64,000 bases of DNA, from contig NW_020312867.1 in the NCBI RefSeq assembly GCF_003265705.1, positions 3,313,307 through 3,377,306 on the forward strand, read 5' to 3'. Below, piece after piece: positions 47,800 through 60,098 of this stretch. The translations under genes and the position numbers were made by a program. Every line of letters starts with the position of its first letter. The first letter of the stretch is position 1. Origin of the DNA: Callorhinus ursinus. Taxonomy: Eukaryota; Chordata; Mammalia; Carnivora; Otariidae. The notes under the pieces were generated by a model. The model did no database searches. It saw nothing but the letters and a program-made list of their open reading frames with translations, and had not been told where the DNA came from.

Positions 47800-50035
47800 T
47801 CCCCGTGCAGCTTCCCTGAGAAAGGTGGGGAAGGGGGTAGAGGGGAGGCTGGAATTGGGGGGGTCAAGGGCAAGACAGCACTGCCTCCTCCAGCCTGCCC
47901 TGCCCGAGCTCCCAGATTTCCCACAGCTCATGGATGTGGCAAAACCTGCCCGACCAGTCCCCGTGCCAGGGCCAAGTGGCAGAGCCCCGAGCGGCGGGGC
48001 CTCGGGGAGGTAGGCTGCAGAAACCAGGAGCTGGGGGGACAGGGGGGACCCAAAGAGGCTCCTCCTCAGCCGGCCAGCCAGGCCGCAAGGGCGCTGCCAC
48101 GGGGCCAGGATGGGAGCTCACAGCTACGCCACTTGTCCCCTGGACTCAGGCACAGCCAGGACGCACCAGGTGTCCTGTCCCCAAGCGGCACAAAGGGCCT
48201 GCCCTCTGCCTCCCTTCCTCCTCTGGAAACTCAGCATGTCAGCTGTCAGTGCCACGAGGGCAAGAGATACAGGAACTCCCCTGAGAAACATAGCAGGAGG
48301 CAGGGAAATGTGACAGAGATGATACCCAGACACTTCTCCCCTCCCAACCACAGCTACCAGGATGAAGTGTTGCCACCCTATGACCTGCCAGGTACACACA
48401 TACTCTAGCCTTTGTCCGAGGCCCGGAACCAGCCAAGCACAAGATGCGCAGGGGATCAGGACCGCTGTGTTCTCCCAGAGCTCCGTGACGCTCAGTGCAG
48501 ACTCGGAAAAACCTGCCTTCTGGAGCTTTGGTGTCACCAGCCTTCCTGTGGAGGGGCTGGGTCGGCTCTCTAGTTTCAGGAGGCCTTGAAGTTTTGCTCT
48601 CGCCCCATCTCCAGCCCATCTCTCACTACCTCCTGCCCAAAGGAAAGCATAAGAGTGTACACCCGCCAGTGTGCACAGCCCCTGCGAGGCAGGACTGGCT
48701 TCCGTGTCAGGGCCGCCTTGCTGGAAGGTGTTCTGTCAGCACTAAAGCCAACCTGGGGAAGTGGGGCCCACAGGACAGTGGGCAGATCCTCAGGCCAGAC
48801 TGTGTGGGAGCTGATGATCCTACCAACGTTTTCCTCAGTGCTCAGAGACCCACTCAGAAACCATTCCCAAGGCCTGACAGACCCAGGAGCCAACTGCTAG
48901 GCAGGAAGGGACCTTGGCATCAGCCTTGGCTCCTGTGACCACAGGACACAGGAGTCAGGCAGGTGCCCCACAAACGTCAGGGACTATTCTCATATCTCAA
49001 CCAATCCTCTCCTTTGATAGACAGGGAGGAAGAGCCCCAGAGAGAGGCAGGGACTGCCCTAAGGTCACACAGCAAGGTACAGCAGAGGTGGACCCACCGC
49101 AGAGAACAGAGCCCCAGCCCCAGATTCCGAGCACATGCTACCTCGCACGGCAGAGACGGTTTTCCAAGTTCAAAATCATGTACCCTACATCCTCACCACC
49201 CCTGGGAATTGCCAGAGACTGGTAAAAAGTCTGCTTTCAATACTGATCATGCGTTTGCCTGCTGTGTTCACCTCTGCATCCTGGCACGTGGGGCAGTGCC
49301 TAGTGGATGGCAGGAACTCAGTGAAAACTGGTTGACTAAATCAAGACTCACTGGAGGCAAAACCCACCTCTAGGCCCAAGCACCAGGGTGGGGGTGGCGG
49401 GGAGCAGGAAACAGTAGAGAAAAAAAGATGAATCAGGCTTTTGGGGCTCAGGATGCAGACAGGCCGTATGGAAAAGGCAGGGACACTGTTGGCACAGAGC
49501 TCTAGAAATCCTGGGCCCAAAGGTGAGAAACAGGTCGCCTCCCACTCACACCACATGTACCTCCCAGGCCTGTGTGTGTGTGTTTCTGTGACTTGACAAG
49601 GCCACTGAGCCAGCCACTCGGTCATTTATTCAGTCATTCACCCACTCTGCAAAAGTAATGGTGTGATCACCAGGGTGAGTAAGAATCATCCCCCGCTTCC
49701 CTGTCCGTGCCACCAGGCCCAGAGGCCAGCCCCCGTTGCACCTCTGGCCTGGAGTTGAGCTCCCTGGAGACCCAGGCTGAAGTTGTGGCAAGCCACTCGC
49801 CTCTCTTAGGACCCACAACGGCATCTGTAAAATGAAGCCGGGGACTGCCTGCCTGCCTCCGTTCCGGAGTACTCTGAACGCTACATACAGTGACGGATGT
49901 GAACACGCTTTATAAACTATAAAGTGCCAAAAAGAAGAGATTATTAATAACAGTAACCCTGCCATCACTAACCTACCCGGCCCCACAGAGCCTCAGTCTC
50001 TAACGGTCACTATAGTTATCAATGACACAGTAACA
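47800..50035. other. Mostly unrecognised GC-rich stretch
   Basis: A reverse MIR piece at 49000-49080 ('GATAGACAGGGAGGAAGAGC', 'GGTCACACAGCAAGG'). Otherwise nothing; long frames at 47722-48408 are not supported as genes. Confidence 0.4.
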
Positions 50036-50039
50036 CCCA

Positions 50040-50245
50040 TGAGCTATGAAGCCCTTACTGTGTGCCAGGCACAGGGCCAGACACGTGGCCAGCATTCTCT
50101 CGTCTGGGCTCCCTAACCCCCCAAGTAAGCACTCTTGCTGTCTCCTTTTTACAAATGGTAAAACTAAGGCACAGAGAAATGAAGTATCTCATTCGAATTC
50201 ACACAGGAGGTGACAGAGCAGGGGTCTATCCTCAAGGGTGCCTGA
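50040..50245 (-). repeat. MIR
   Basis: 'CTTACTGTGTGCCAGGCACA', 'CTTTTTACAAATGGTAAAAC', 'AATGAAGTATCTCATTCGAA'. Confidence 0.8.
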
Positions 50246-51529
50246 GTCTGGAGCTCGAGCTCCTTTCGGCTTCATTCCACGGCCTGTGTGGGAGCATGTC
50301 ACCTTGTTCAAAGAGACTCCCCATCGGCCAAAGCCTGACGTGGCCCTGGAGGGACGTGGTCACTTCACTGACTTTGGTAGTAGTAACCCTGAAGGTAGAT
50401 AGGACTGGCTAATTTTATTGGCCTTGTTTAACAAATGTGGCAACTGAGTCCCCGGGAAAACTTGGCAACCATGTGACTCAACTTATTGGCCACAGAATAC
50501 CAGAAATACAAAGAACTGTAGAGGGCGGATCCAGACAAGGAAACCGAGGCTCAGAGAGGGAAAGGGACCTGCCCACGTCATTTGTTCAGACCTTTCCTGA
50601 GACCTTCTCAGGAAGGCGCACGTGAAGAAGGCAGTGTCCCTCCTCCGCTGCGGGGGCCCCTGCAAGTGACACCAATTACCCTCCTAGTCTGAGTCTTCAT
50701 TTCCCCACGCACAAAATGAGAAACTAACCTTGGTCAGCAACAAATTCTAGAAGCCCACACCGCTTCTATAAGGCCCAGGAGTCCCATCTCAGAGCCTTTG
50801 TCCCCTGCTGCCCCCAACTCCAGGAAGGTCCAGAGGTAAAGAACATGCCAGCACTGTATTCACTGAGTTGTGCAACTGTCATCACTATCCAATTGCAGGA
50901 TCCAGTTAGTCTTACCAAGGACTGAGCTGCAGCCCCAATGCTCCTTAGGAACCCAGGGCAGATACCACTTTTCTAGGAAAGCCCAGATGCCCCTAGCAAG
51001 AATTTCTCTGGGGCAGAAATGGAGCAATAGGTAAACATTTAGTGGACATTGTGTTCCACTTAGTGAAACCAAGTTGTGGATTTTCTGGGAAAGGGGCCCA
51101 ACACATTCACCTAGTCTAAGCCTTTCCCCCGGCCCCCATTTGCCTCTCAAGCTGTCCTGAATGCAACCCTTGTGCTGACCCTGGCCTCAGTTTCCCCATC
51201 CACTCCCTGGGCCGCAGGCTGAAACACATGCCTCCAACATCCCACAGAGGGGTCCTCCCCAACAAATGGCAAATCTCATCCACTTTGTGGGAGGAGAAAG
51301 GCCAGCCTGTTAGGTCAGCCAAGACTGGCCAGAGCGGTAGGTTGAGACTGGTTGGGGAGCTCTCAGATCCAGGACTGATGACTGAAACTTTATTCTGCAG
51401 GCCTTAGAAAGCTTGGGAAGTTTTGAACTGGGGACATAACCCCCATATACCAGGTTGCACCACAGATGGAGTCTCAGCGGCTGTCGTACTAGCCATTAGC
51501 ACTGGTCAATAAGAGATTGGGATTCCTGG

Positions 51530-51705
51530 ACATTGGCTTCTCTCTTCCAGCTCTGCTCTGCCACTCGTTAGCTGTGTGGCCTTGGAGAAGTCACTTACCT
51601 TCTCCAAGCCTCCATTAACCCACCCACAAAGGGGGATAATTATACCTTCGCTGCCTTACCTCTCAGGTTTTATGGGGGGAATCTGATGGGATGATGAACA
51701 GAAAA
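51530..51705 (+). repeat. MIR
   Basis: 'CTGCCACTCGTTAGCTGTGT', 'GGCCTTGGAGAAGTCACTTA', 'CTCAGGTTTTATGGGGGGAA'. Confidence 0.8.
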
Positions 51706-52590
51706 TCCCTTCATAGGAAAAATATAAGGGACTTTGATTCTAGTCCAGGTGTGAGCCCGATGATAAGGGCCAGGGGGATGAAAAACTCTCTAATGAAAGA
51801 ATTCCTCTGTCCTTCCCTACCTCTTTTCCCTCTATAGAAATGCTGGAATCCCTCCAAGAAGGGCTGGAAAAATCCAGAGATCCCAGAGAAAACAGGGGTC
51901 ACAAAAGGAACGCTAGACATCTGGGTCTTTCTGGACATTTGGGAAGGCTGGACCCCCCAGAGACAGCTCCTCCATCTCTCAGAGAGGCAGGAAGCCACAC
52001 GGGAATGATCTGTATCCACATGGAGGGCGAGGCTGGGGAGCAGCCTGGATTGCCAGAGCCAGCATTTCAGAGCCCTGCTATCAGAGGAGCAATGGGTAGG
52101 CAAGGGCGGTGGGGGGAGGGGGCATTCTCCTTGTTGAGTCTCCCACACTTTCATCCCTCCTGCAGGAGATGACGACGCAGCCACCTTCCTGTGACAACGG
52201 CACCTGTGTCATTTTCCTTCTCTGAACCTCAGCTTCCTCATCTATAAAATGGTGTGATAAAGCCTCTGATACACTGAGTCCAGCTGAACAAATATGGCTG
52301 CCATTCTTCCATCCTTTGAAACCAAGGAGGTTCCCAGGGCTAACAATGCCCTCATTCCCCAGTTTTGAGTTACTGGAAGAAAAATCTGAAGGCACTTCCA
52401 GGACAGAGCCCAGGCTCTGAGGGCAATGTCCATCTTCCGACAAGGTGGATGAGATTAGCTGTGTGTGGTGGGGGAAGTGGAGAAGAGAAGGGGCCCTCTC
52501 TGTGGGCTAGAGGTACATGCTTCAGCCTGCTGCCTGGGGAGGGGATGGGAAATACCACCATTGGCCAAGGCTGTTAGAAACCATCCTGCA

Positions 52591-52716
52591 AGGAAGGAAG
52601 GAAGGAAGGAAGGAGGGAAGGAAGGAGGGAAGGAAGGAGGGAGGGAGGGAGGGATGGCAGGCGGGAGGGGAGGGGAGGGGAGGGGAGGGGAGGGAAGGGA
52701 AGGGAAGGGAAGGAAG
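52591..52716. repeat. Polypurine (GGAA)n/(GGGGA)n tract
   Basis: About 125 bases of almost pure purine on the plus strand: GGAA repeats, then GGGA, a short TGGCAGGC break (about 52655-52662), then (GGGGA)n and (GGGAA)n. Confidence 0.97.
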
Positions 52717-53074
52717 ACCACCCTGCTTCCATGAGCTCTGTGCTGTTTGGAGGAGAGGCTGATGGGACAGTGGACCACAGGGGGGCACTTTCCCCACCCT
52801 TCACCAGCAGGAGGAGATGAATGAAGGACTGACACCTGTTGGTGCCCAGGTGCCCTTTGTCCACCGCCCACTGGGGCCTGCCCTCCTTGCGTCTGGGAGA
52901 AAAGCTGAAGGCACCGGGCACCTGTGTGTAGCAGGTAGAGATAATCAAATCTCTTTGCATCTCTGAAGAGAAGAGCATGGAAGGAGAGGCTGCGTCTGTG
53001 AAGCCTGAAAGACAGCTGACCACCCTCCTCCCCCCACTCTTTAGTTCTGGCCAAACTGAACGGCTCCTGCTTCT

Positions 53075-53240
53075 CCCTTCCATGCCTTTCCTCAGGCACC
53101 TCCCTCCTCCTAGAGAGCCTTCCTGTCCAAACCCAGCCCCTTCAAGGCCTAGGTAAAATGTCCCCTCTTCCAGGAAGCACATGTTCACTGCCATGCCTAT
53201 GCCCCCCCTTCCCTGCACTCTCTCCTCTGAGCATCAGTTG
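53075..53240 (+). repeat. L2-like fragment
   Basis: 'AGAGAGCCTTCCTGTCCAAA' and 'TGTCCCCTCTTCCAGGAAGC'. Confidence 0.6.
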
Positions 53241-53334
53241 TACTTTTCCCGTCCCTCTCTGACGGCAATTTGCACTGTTGACTATGTCACAGCCACACCT
53301 CCACACATTTATTTCCCCTCTGGGGGACACAGGT

Positions 53335-53580
53335 GACTGTAGTGGTTCCTAGCACAAGCTTTGGAGCGAGGCAGACCTGAACTCTAACACCAGGTTTTGC
53401 CATTTATTAGCCATCTGACCATGGGAAAGTCACTTACCTGTCTGAGCTTCAGTGTCCTCTGGAAAATGGGCACAATAATAGTACCTACCCCATAGGGTTG
53501 TTGTTGCAATTAAGTGAGCTAATGCACACTAAGGATTCAGCATAGAGCCTGGCACAAAGTGAGAGCTTGGTAATGGAATT
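53335..53580 (+). repeat. MIR, nearly full length
   Basis: 'TAGTGGTTCCTAGCACAAGC', 'AGCCATCTGACCATGGGAAA', 'CATAGGGTTGTTGTTGCAAT', 'GAGCCTGGCACAAAGTGAGA'. The best-preserved MIR in the window. Confidence 0.92.
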
Positions 53581-53794
53581 TATTTGTTACGGTTCCCAGA
53601 TGATTGTTCTTTATGTCAGCCACAGAGCCACCCGCTGGATGGATGGATTTATACGGAGGCAGATCTGCAGGCAACAGGCAGAGCAGTGGAACCTGGGAGG
53701 GGCTGCCTCTGCAGGTCATGAGCTCCATGCCATCGGATACAGGACAGCCACTGGAATGCCCAACCGAGGCAAACACATATGGGCACAGAGATGG

Positions 53795-54010
53795 GTTCTG
53801 AAGCCGGACTCCTGGCCTCCGCTCACTCAGTGTGTGACCTTCACTAACTGTGCCTCAGTTCCCCATCTATGCAATGGGGATAGTAACAGTACCCACCCAA
53901 AAGACATGGGTGAGTACTATTTAATGAGGATTAAATGAAATAATACACATAAAGCAATAGAACACATTCAGCACAGGGAGAGTAATTCAATAAACATGAC
54001 CTATGATTAT
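53795..54010 (+). repeat. MIR
   Basis: 'CACTCAGTGTGTGACCTTCA', 'CATCTATGCAATGGGGATAG', 'AATGAGGATTAAATGAAATA'. Confidence 0.85.
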
Positions 54011-54014
54011 CATT

Positions 54015-55395
54015 GTTGGTGTTTGTATTACTATCACTGAAGAGAGAAGTGAGAGCCCCTTGCAGGCCTATGAACTGTTCACTGTCCTATGACCCACTAA
54101 CACCCCAGTGTGCTGTCACGGTCTGTCTGCCCTTCTGGTTACAGCCCTGTTCCCCCATTAGCTACATGGGTAGGCATATGGCCCAGGCCTGGCCACTCAG
54201 ACTGTCCCTATCCCCCAGCGACAATGACTGTCCCAATTAGAGTCCTTCCCTTGGATTGATACATAGATCCTAGAAGAAAAATAGTTCCTTTTTTCTGTCT
54301 GGGCGGCTAAGTTGGGGTAGTGGACAGAGAGTTCCTAATAAGAGGAGAGACAGCAGTGGTGGGAGAAAGATGGAGAGCCCACTCGACTCCTCATCCTTCA
54401 GCTCCATGGACCGCCCCCGGATCCGTTAAAGTCCTTTTTTGGTTTAAGCCTCTTTGAGCTGAGTTTTTGTCACTTTATTTGCCCAATTATACAGGCCCTA
54501 ACCTAGGTAAGGTGTATACTGGCCATGGGCAGGGCAGGGCAGAAGGGATAGTCTACAAAGCATGTTCTCAAGAATCACCCTGACCCAGGGGTCTTCAGAC
54601 ATTGCTTCCTGGAGCCCTGGGAATCTGCGCCTCCCCAAACACCCGTGGAACAAAAGGCAGTAAACGGGGGTGGCGGGGGGGGCAGCAAGATTCTGGATAA
54701 ACTGCTGCCAATTCGACCACAGCAGTTTTGCTACAAAAGCTACGTACTGGGATTCTGCTGCCCCAAGAGATTTGAAATACCCTATTCTAATCGATTCTCA
54801 GAAGAGCATTAATAAGTAGCCAGCTGATGTGTCCATCCACAACATATAGAAGAGAACACTGAGGCCCAGTTCCGGGCTTGCAGGCCACATGATTTCCAGT
54901 GCTTCAGGCTCCCTGTGAAAATCTATCACTTCTCGCATTTCCTGTCTCCTCCAGTAACCTGATGGAGGTTAATACCTAGAGTCTCATCTTTCTTGGCTCT
55001 AACCCCCAGAGAGCTGCCTGCTTCTGAGCCTGGCTCCTCGGCGGGCTTCCCGAAGCTTGAGGAACTTGTAGAATATATATATGAGCCAACCTCCACCTCC
55101 CTTTACCACGCCCACACCCCCCCCACACCCCAGGCGCACATACACTTCGTTCTCCCTCTCCCTGCCCAAATGCCAGGGAAAGACCAGCAGGCCCCCTCCT
55201 GGGAACTCCTAATCCACCTCCTCTCTCCTAGCTGTGCTGTGACTGTGGACAGAGGATTCCTTGTTCCCAGTGTTTCCTGCCCATAGATCTCCATGGGGCC
55301 CATGTGCTGGCAGGAAAGAGCCAAATCGTTCCTTTTAACTAGAGCTAAAGCCACCCCTTACCCCCCTCCACCCCCAGAGCAACATGCTCCCAGCT
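54015..55395. other. Stretch with nothing firmly recognised
   Basis: Possibly an old repeat at 54080-54480 that I cannot name, and a reverse MIR piece near 54770-54900. No gene. Confidence 0.4.
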
Positions 55396-55480
55396 CTGCT
55401 TGGCATTTACTCTACCTGCCCGAGCTGGCTCAGTCCCACCTCGTCCCCATAGCCCTCGCTCCCTAGAGAGAGAGAAGACA

Positions 55481-55481
<1 letters not shown>

Positions 55482-55529
<48 letters not shown>

Positions 55530-55539
55530 NNNNNNNNNN

Positions 55540-55586
<47 letters not shown>
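55482..55586. repeat. (CA)n microsatellite with gap
   Basis: Pure CA repeat on both sides of the 10-N gap, at least 95 known bases. Confidence 0.98.
55530..55539. other. Short assembly gap (10 N) within a CA repeat
   Basis: Ten unknown bases interrupt a CA dinucleotide tract, so the repeat length in this assembly is not reliable. Confidence 0.99.
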
Positions 55587-55589
<3 letters not shown>

Positions 55590-55679
55590 GAGTTCCCTAG
55601 GGATACAGAGGTGCCTCCGATCTAATCAAAAACAAAAACCAGAGGATTCTGGAACGACATCACAGACCCCTGAGAGTTG

Positions 55680-55990
55680 TGCCTTACTAATAACCCACAA
55701 TAACATTTGCATATTACTTCACAATTTCCCAATCAGTGTAACTTCATTGGCTCCGCTCGCTCTCTGCCCTCACCCTGCCGCAGCCACAGACCCTCTGAGC
55801 TGGAAAAAGGATTTTGACACACCCCATGCCGGTGGTTTGCAAATCGTCTTGTGCAGAGCCAAGGAAGTGTTCCCTGTCATTATCTGGAGGCTGCTGGGGG
55901 CTGAGGAATTAGCCAATTAGAGTCCCCCACACCCACCCCAATTTCAACGACCCTGCAACCCCTCTGGCTATTTTGTACATTGAGGTTCTT
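55680..55990. promoter_or_regulatory. Candidate conserved non-coding element with octamer motifs
   Basis: A repeat-free stretch contains a perfect POU octamer ATTTGCAT (55705-55712), a second octamer-like TTTGCAAAT on the other strand (55836-55844), CCAAT-type boxes (near 55747 and 55911) and TAATT-type sites (about 55906-55920). The spacing is enhancer-like, and conservation cannot be judged from one sequence. Confidence 0.3.
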
Positions 55991-56580
55991 TGGGGTTCAT
56001 TTGAAAAGGGGATTTTCCTGCTGGACAGTGTGAAAACAACTCACTTACTCTCACCCCACCTTCCTCCACTCCCTGCCCTGACAGTATATATAGGATCCTG
56101 AGGCCAAGACAAAAAAACGTAGCCACCCACGGTCACTTAGGAGTCAGTGGTAGAACCAGAATGAAAACACCCTCTTCCTGAATCTAGGGTATACCTAGGA
56201 GTAGTTAAGCAAAAGAAAACCAGGGCTGCAGGGTCAGCAGATCCAGCTCCCAGGTCCGAGGCCATCCATCACCAGCCACGGTGGCATCGACAAGCGATGC
56301 AGGCAAAGCACACAGTCCAATGCAGAGGTGCTTAATGAACATGCATTTTAGCCCCTACTTCAAAATAAGCCAAAACCAGAGAGGACCCTCAGCACCACCC
56401 TGCTTCTTAAACCCACCAGAAATCTGTGGCCTAGACAAACCTTCATGCCTCCCAGCAGTAAAACATCTCCAAAAAGAGAGCTTGAGGGCCTGGAAGACCT
56501 ATTTGTCCACCCCGAGCACAAGAGGGAGGTTTCACTTCAGGTGAAGAAGGAGACTTGGGCTGTGCCTGCGTAACACTCAC

Positions 56581-56631
56581 CCCTCCTCCGTCCACACCAG
56601 CTCCCCCGGGGAGAGGACGTCGGTCAGGCAC
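56581..56631 (-). other. Candidate upstream exon of EPB41L1
   Basis: On the minus strand a 51-base segment has an acceptor with a CTAAC branch-like site about 25 bases upstream (CTAACG...TTTCCTCCTCGCAG) and a donor GAGGGG|GTGAGT matching the consensus intron start. It is CpG-rich compared with its surroundings and open in two frames, one of which gives CLTDVLSPGELVWTEEG. It could be a non-coding 5' exon from a more distal promoter. I do not recognise the peptide. Confidence 0.35.
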
Positions 56632-57664
56632 CTGCGAGGAGGAAACAGCGTTACGTTAGCTCCTCTGAAACCAACCAGAGTTCGTGGACCCAGCAAGGAG
56701 CTGGAAACTGAGAGGCTGGCGTTTAGCTCTCTGAGAAACCTTAGGGAAGTTGCTGAACCTGTTAAACAGAAAGGCCTGTGCGACTCCACAGCAGGGCAAA
56801 AGGGAAAGTAACACTTCTGAAGCTGAAGCGGACAGCAGGGGCCAGGGAGGGCCTGGGAGGCCAAGGTAAAGAGTTCAGTCTTAATTCTAAGAGCAACGGG
56901 AAATCATTGATTCGCAAGGTAGAGAACAGACTGGAAACGGGCAAGAGTAGCTCTCCACGTACGTATTAGGGGTTCCCAGGGCCCAGACTGGGGTAGTCAC
57001 AGTAGAGCTAGAAAGAAGTGGATAGATTCAAGAGATCCTTAAGAGGTGGTCGCCAAAGGATTTGGTGGGGGACTGGATGGGAGGGGGAGGAGGGAGAGCA
57101 GGGGCCCGCCTACCCCTCAGGCACCTCCTTCCATGTCAGTCCTGGTGATCTCCAGCACCCGAAAAAAAACCATACCCATTGCTCTCTCAACCTGGCCTCT
57201 CCTTGCCTTGGTTTCCCCATCTGTAAAATAAGTACAGTTGGACTCAGTGGTCCCTACGTTCTATTTAGCATTAACATTCTGTTCTGGTCTAATTCGCTCA
57301 CAGAAAAATTAAGGCTTAGGGGCAGGTCCAGCCTCGTACACAACGGGGCAGGAGTGTTGGAGGGAGAAACCTCAGGTCCCCTAGGCTCAGAACAGTAAAT
57401 CTCCAGGGGAGACGAGACACCTCCACGTCACACAGATCACAAGAATCAGGTGAAGAGGAAGGTCACTTGGGCTGAGGCTGCGAGCCCCACGGCCTGCTCT
57501 CTGCCCCAGCTCTGGAGGCCACCACGGGCCTCAGGACACTGTCACTCCAGCTGTGACATCAGTCACCCAGCGGCTGACACCCTGCTTCCACATCCACTGT
57601 TTCCCAGCACCTGGGGTTGACCACGGGAGGCCAGTGAGCGAGCATGCCTAGGGAGACAGGCAGG

Positions 57665-57722
57665 ACAGTGGATAGAAGTTCAGGCTCTGCAGTCACACAG
57701 ACCTAGTAGGAATTCCAGCTCA

Positions 57723-57756
<34 letters not shown>

Positions 57757-57910
57757 CTGAGGCCTGAGGCAAGTCACTTCACCGCTCTTTCGCTTGGTTT
57801 CCTCATGTGGGAAAGAGGAGTGACAGTGTCTGCTCCCAGGTCTAACAGGAGGATTCAGTGAGATGTACGTGGAAAGCTCAGCATAGTGCCTTATCACCAT
57901 GAAATAGCAG
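57665..57910 (+). repeat. MIR containing a (CT)n expansion
   Basis: 'GTTCAGGCTCTGCAGTCACA', a CT run at 57727-57753, then 'GAGGCAAGTCACTTCACCGC', 'TTTCCTCATGTGGGAAAGAG', 'TAACAGGAGGATTCAGTGAG'. Confidence 0.85.
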
Positions 57911-58029
57911 CCTCCACTTACACAGGTGGAAACCGAGACCCAGAAAGCGAAATGACTCACTGAAGACCCCTTCAGCAAACCAGCTGATGCAGGGGTGAGG
58001 CCCAGAGCCCGCATCTGGAACCATGAGGT

Positions 58030-58165
58030 CGGGTGTGCCCCATTTTGGTTCCGACTTCTTAGATGGGGAAGTTGAGACTAAGGTATTACAAGTGACTCGA
58101 CCAAGGCCACAGAGAGAATTAACGGGAGAAGAGGGATTTGAACTCAGGCCTCCTTGATGAAAAAC
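58030..58165 (-). repeat. MIR
   Basis: 'TTAGATGGGGAAGTTGAGAC', 'GTGACTCGACCAAGGCCACA', 'GAAGAGGGATTTGAACTCAG'. Confidence 0.8.
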
Positions 58166-58582
58166 CCCCTGGTGTTCTCCGTGGATAGAGAAGCTTCAGA
58201 TTTCAGGGCCCCATAAACCTGGAACAGGGACAAATGGAAATCTGGGAAGGGGGCACGGTGGGGGGTGGGGAAGCAGCAAAGCTACCTTAAGAGGAAACCA
58301 GAAGGAGCTGGTGAAACAAAAACCTCTTTCTCAAAAGCCCTCTCTGGGGACTGGGCAGGAGATGAGGGGGCTGACAAGCAGGGCCATCGTCTGGCCAGGG
58401 GCTGGGCTGAGGGTTGGATCTAAACAAACAGAAACGGATCCAGCTTGGCCACCGACTTGCTGTGTGATCCTAGGCAGGTCACACACATACACACACACTC
58501 AGTTCTCTGTTTCTTCAACTCAAGAATGAGATGGTTATTCTGAATGGTGTTGAGATTCCCCACTTATAAGAGACTAATAATA

Positions 58583-58779
58583 GGGCGCCTTGGTGGCTCA
58601 GTTGGTTAAGCGACTGCCTTTGGCTCAGGTCATGATCCTGGAGTCCCGGGATCGAGTTCCGCATCGGGATCCCTGCTCAGCGGGGATTCTGCTTCTCCCT
58701 CTGACCTTCTTCCCTCTCATGCTCTCTCTCTACCATTCTCTCTCTCTCAATAAGTAAATTTAAAAAAATCTTAAAAAAA
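58583..58779 (+). mobile_element. CAN-SINE with perfect target duplication
   Basis: 'GGGCGCCTTGGTGGCTCAGT' head, CT body, A tail. AGAGACTAATAATA at 58569-58582 and 58780-58793. Confidence 0.98.
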
Positions 58780-59164
58780 AGAGACTAATAATAACCATTC
58801 CTCACAAGCTCTAGACTCCTGATCAGTCCCTGCTCCTACAACCCCAAAAGGTGGCCTCTTAATGTTACAATACGGTGGGGAAGTCCCGCCTTTGGGCTCT
58901 GGCCCTATAGCCAGGTCTTTGGCATCATCTGTAAAATGGGTACATATCTTTGCCTGATCACTTACAGAATGGGAAGATCCAAGGAGCTACCTCAAAGGCA
59001 AGAAATCCCCTGAGGCAACAAACAAAGCAACCTCACCCCAGTCCTCATCCCACATCCACAGTAAAGCTCTTTTAACTTTTCCTTTCCCTCTGGCCCATGT
59101 CCCCTTCAGACAAATAGAACAAGAGAATTCAAGCTGAGGGATGCAACAGCAGTAGCAACAACCC

Positions 59165-59385
59165 CCACAACCAGTAGTAGTTGCCAATATCTGACTCCTG
59201 ACACACGCCAGGCCCTGTGCTAAATCCTGCACGTAATCCCCTCAATCAATGAGGAAATCCCACCGGTAATCTAAATTGATAGATGACAAAGATTCAGCCA
59301 AGTAAAGTGACTTGCCCAAGGTCACACACAGAGCAAGGGAGTGGTGTGGCCACCTAGACGCAGGCTTTTCATCTGACCTCGGGAG
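59165..59385 (-). repeat. MIR
   Basis: 'GACACACGCCAGGCCCTGTG', 'AGTAAAGTGACTTGCCCAAG', 'GTCACACACAGAGCAAGGGA'. Confidence 0.85.
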
Positions 59386-59653
59386 TCTTAATCTTATCCT
59401 TGAGGCTGGGGGGTTATCCAGGGTTAACATTCCACCACAGGGCATGGCTCAGATCTAGGCAGTGGGGGCGGGGGGGGGGAGGGTGTGAGGAATATCTGAT
59501 CTCCAACCCCCACACACAGCTGCCCCAAATAACTAGTCTTTATAGTCTTTTTGTATTATTATTCAAATATGTCCAGCTCAACTCTCTGGCTAGAACAGCA
59601 CTGTCCAATAGAAACATAATGCAAGCCATATATGTCATTTAAAATTTTCAGTA

Positions 59654-59846
59654 GCGGGGTGCCTAGATGGCTCAGTCGGTTAAGCGTCTGACTCTTGATT
59701 TTGGCTCAGGTCATGATCTCAGGGTTGTGGGATCGAGCCCCACAGTTGGCTCTGTGCTGGGTGTGGAGTCTGTGTGAGATTTTCTCTCTCCCTCCCCCTC
59801 TGCCCCTCCCTCCCCTTCTCTCTCCTTCCCTCTCAAAAAATAAAAT
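59654..59846 (+). mobile_element. CAN-SINE nested in hAT element
   Basis: 'GGGGTGCCTAGATGGCTCAG' head. AAAATTTTCAGTA at 59641-59653 and 59847-59859, identical. Confidence 0.97.
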
Positions 59847-59902
59847 AAAATTTTCAGTACCTGCATTTTAAAAAGTACAAAAGAATGGGTGAAATTAATT
59901 TT

Positions 59903-60098
59903 TTTAAAGATTGTATTTGTTTTATTTATTTGAGAGAGAGTGAGCATGCCTGCTCAGGCAAGTGTGAGATGGGGGGAGGGGAGGAAGAGGGACAAGCAGA
60001 CTCTGCACTGAGCACAGAGTCGATGTAGGGCTCAATCTCACGACCTGAGCCGAAATCAAGAGTTGGATGCTCCACCGACTGAGCCACCCAGGCACCCC
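59903..60098 (-). mobile_element. CAN-SINE nested in hAT element, opposite orientation
   Basis: Reverse copy ending 'GAGCCACCCAGGCACCCC'. TGAAATTAATTTT at 59890-59902 and 60099-60111. Confidence 0.97.

Noticed and set aside
47722..48408. 228-residue plus-strand frame
   Set aside because: Begins in a reverse MIR ('MKTLRSRRG' is translated repeat) and is low complexity; no exon signals on the right strand.
52455..53218. Two 214-residue minus-strand frames rich in Pro/Ser
   Set aside because: They translate the polypurine tract, which lacks stops in all frames on that strand.
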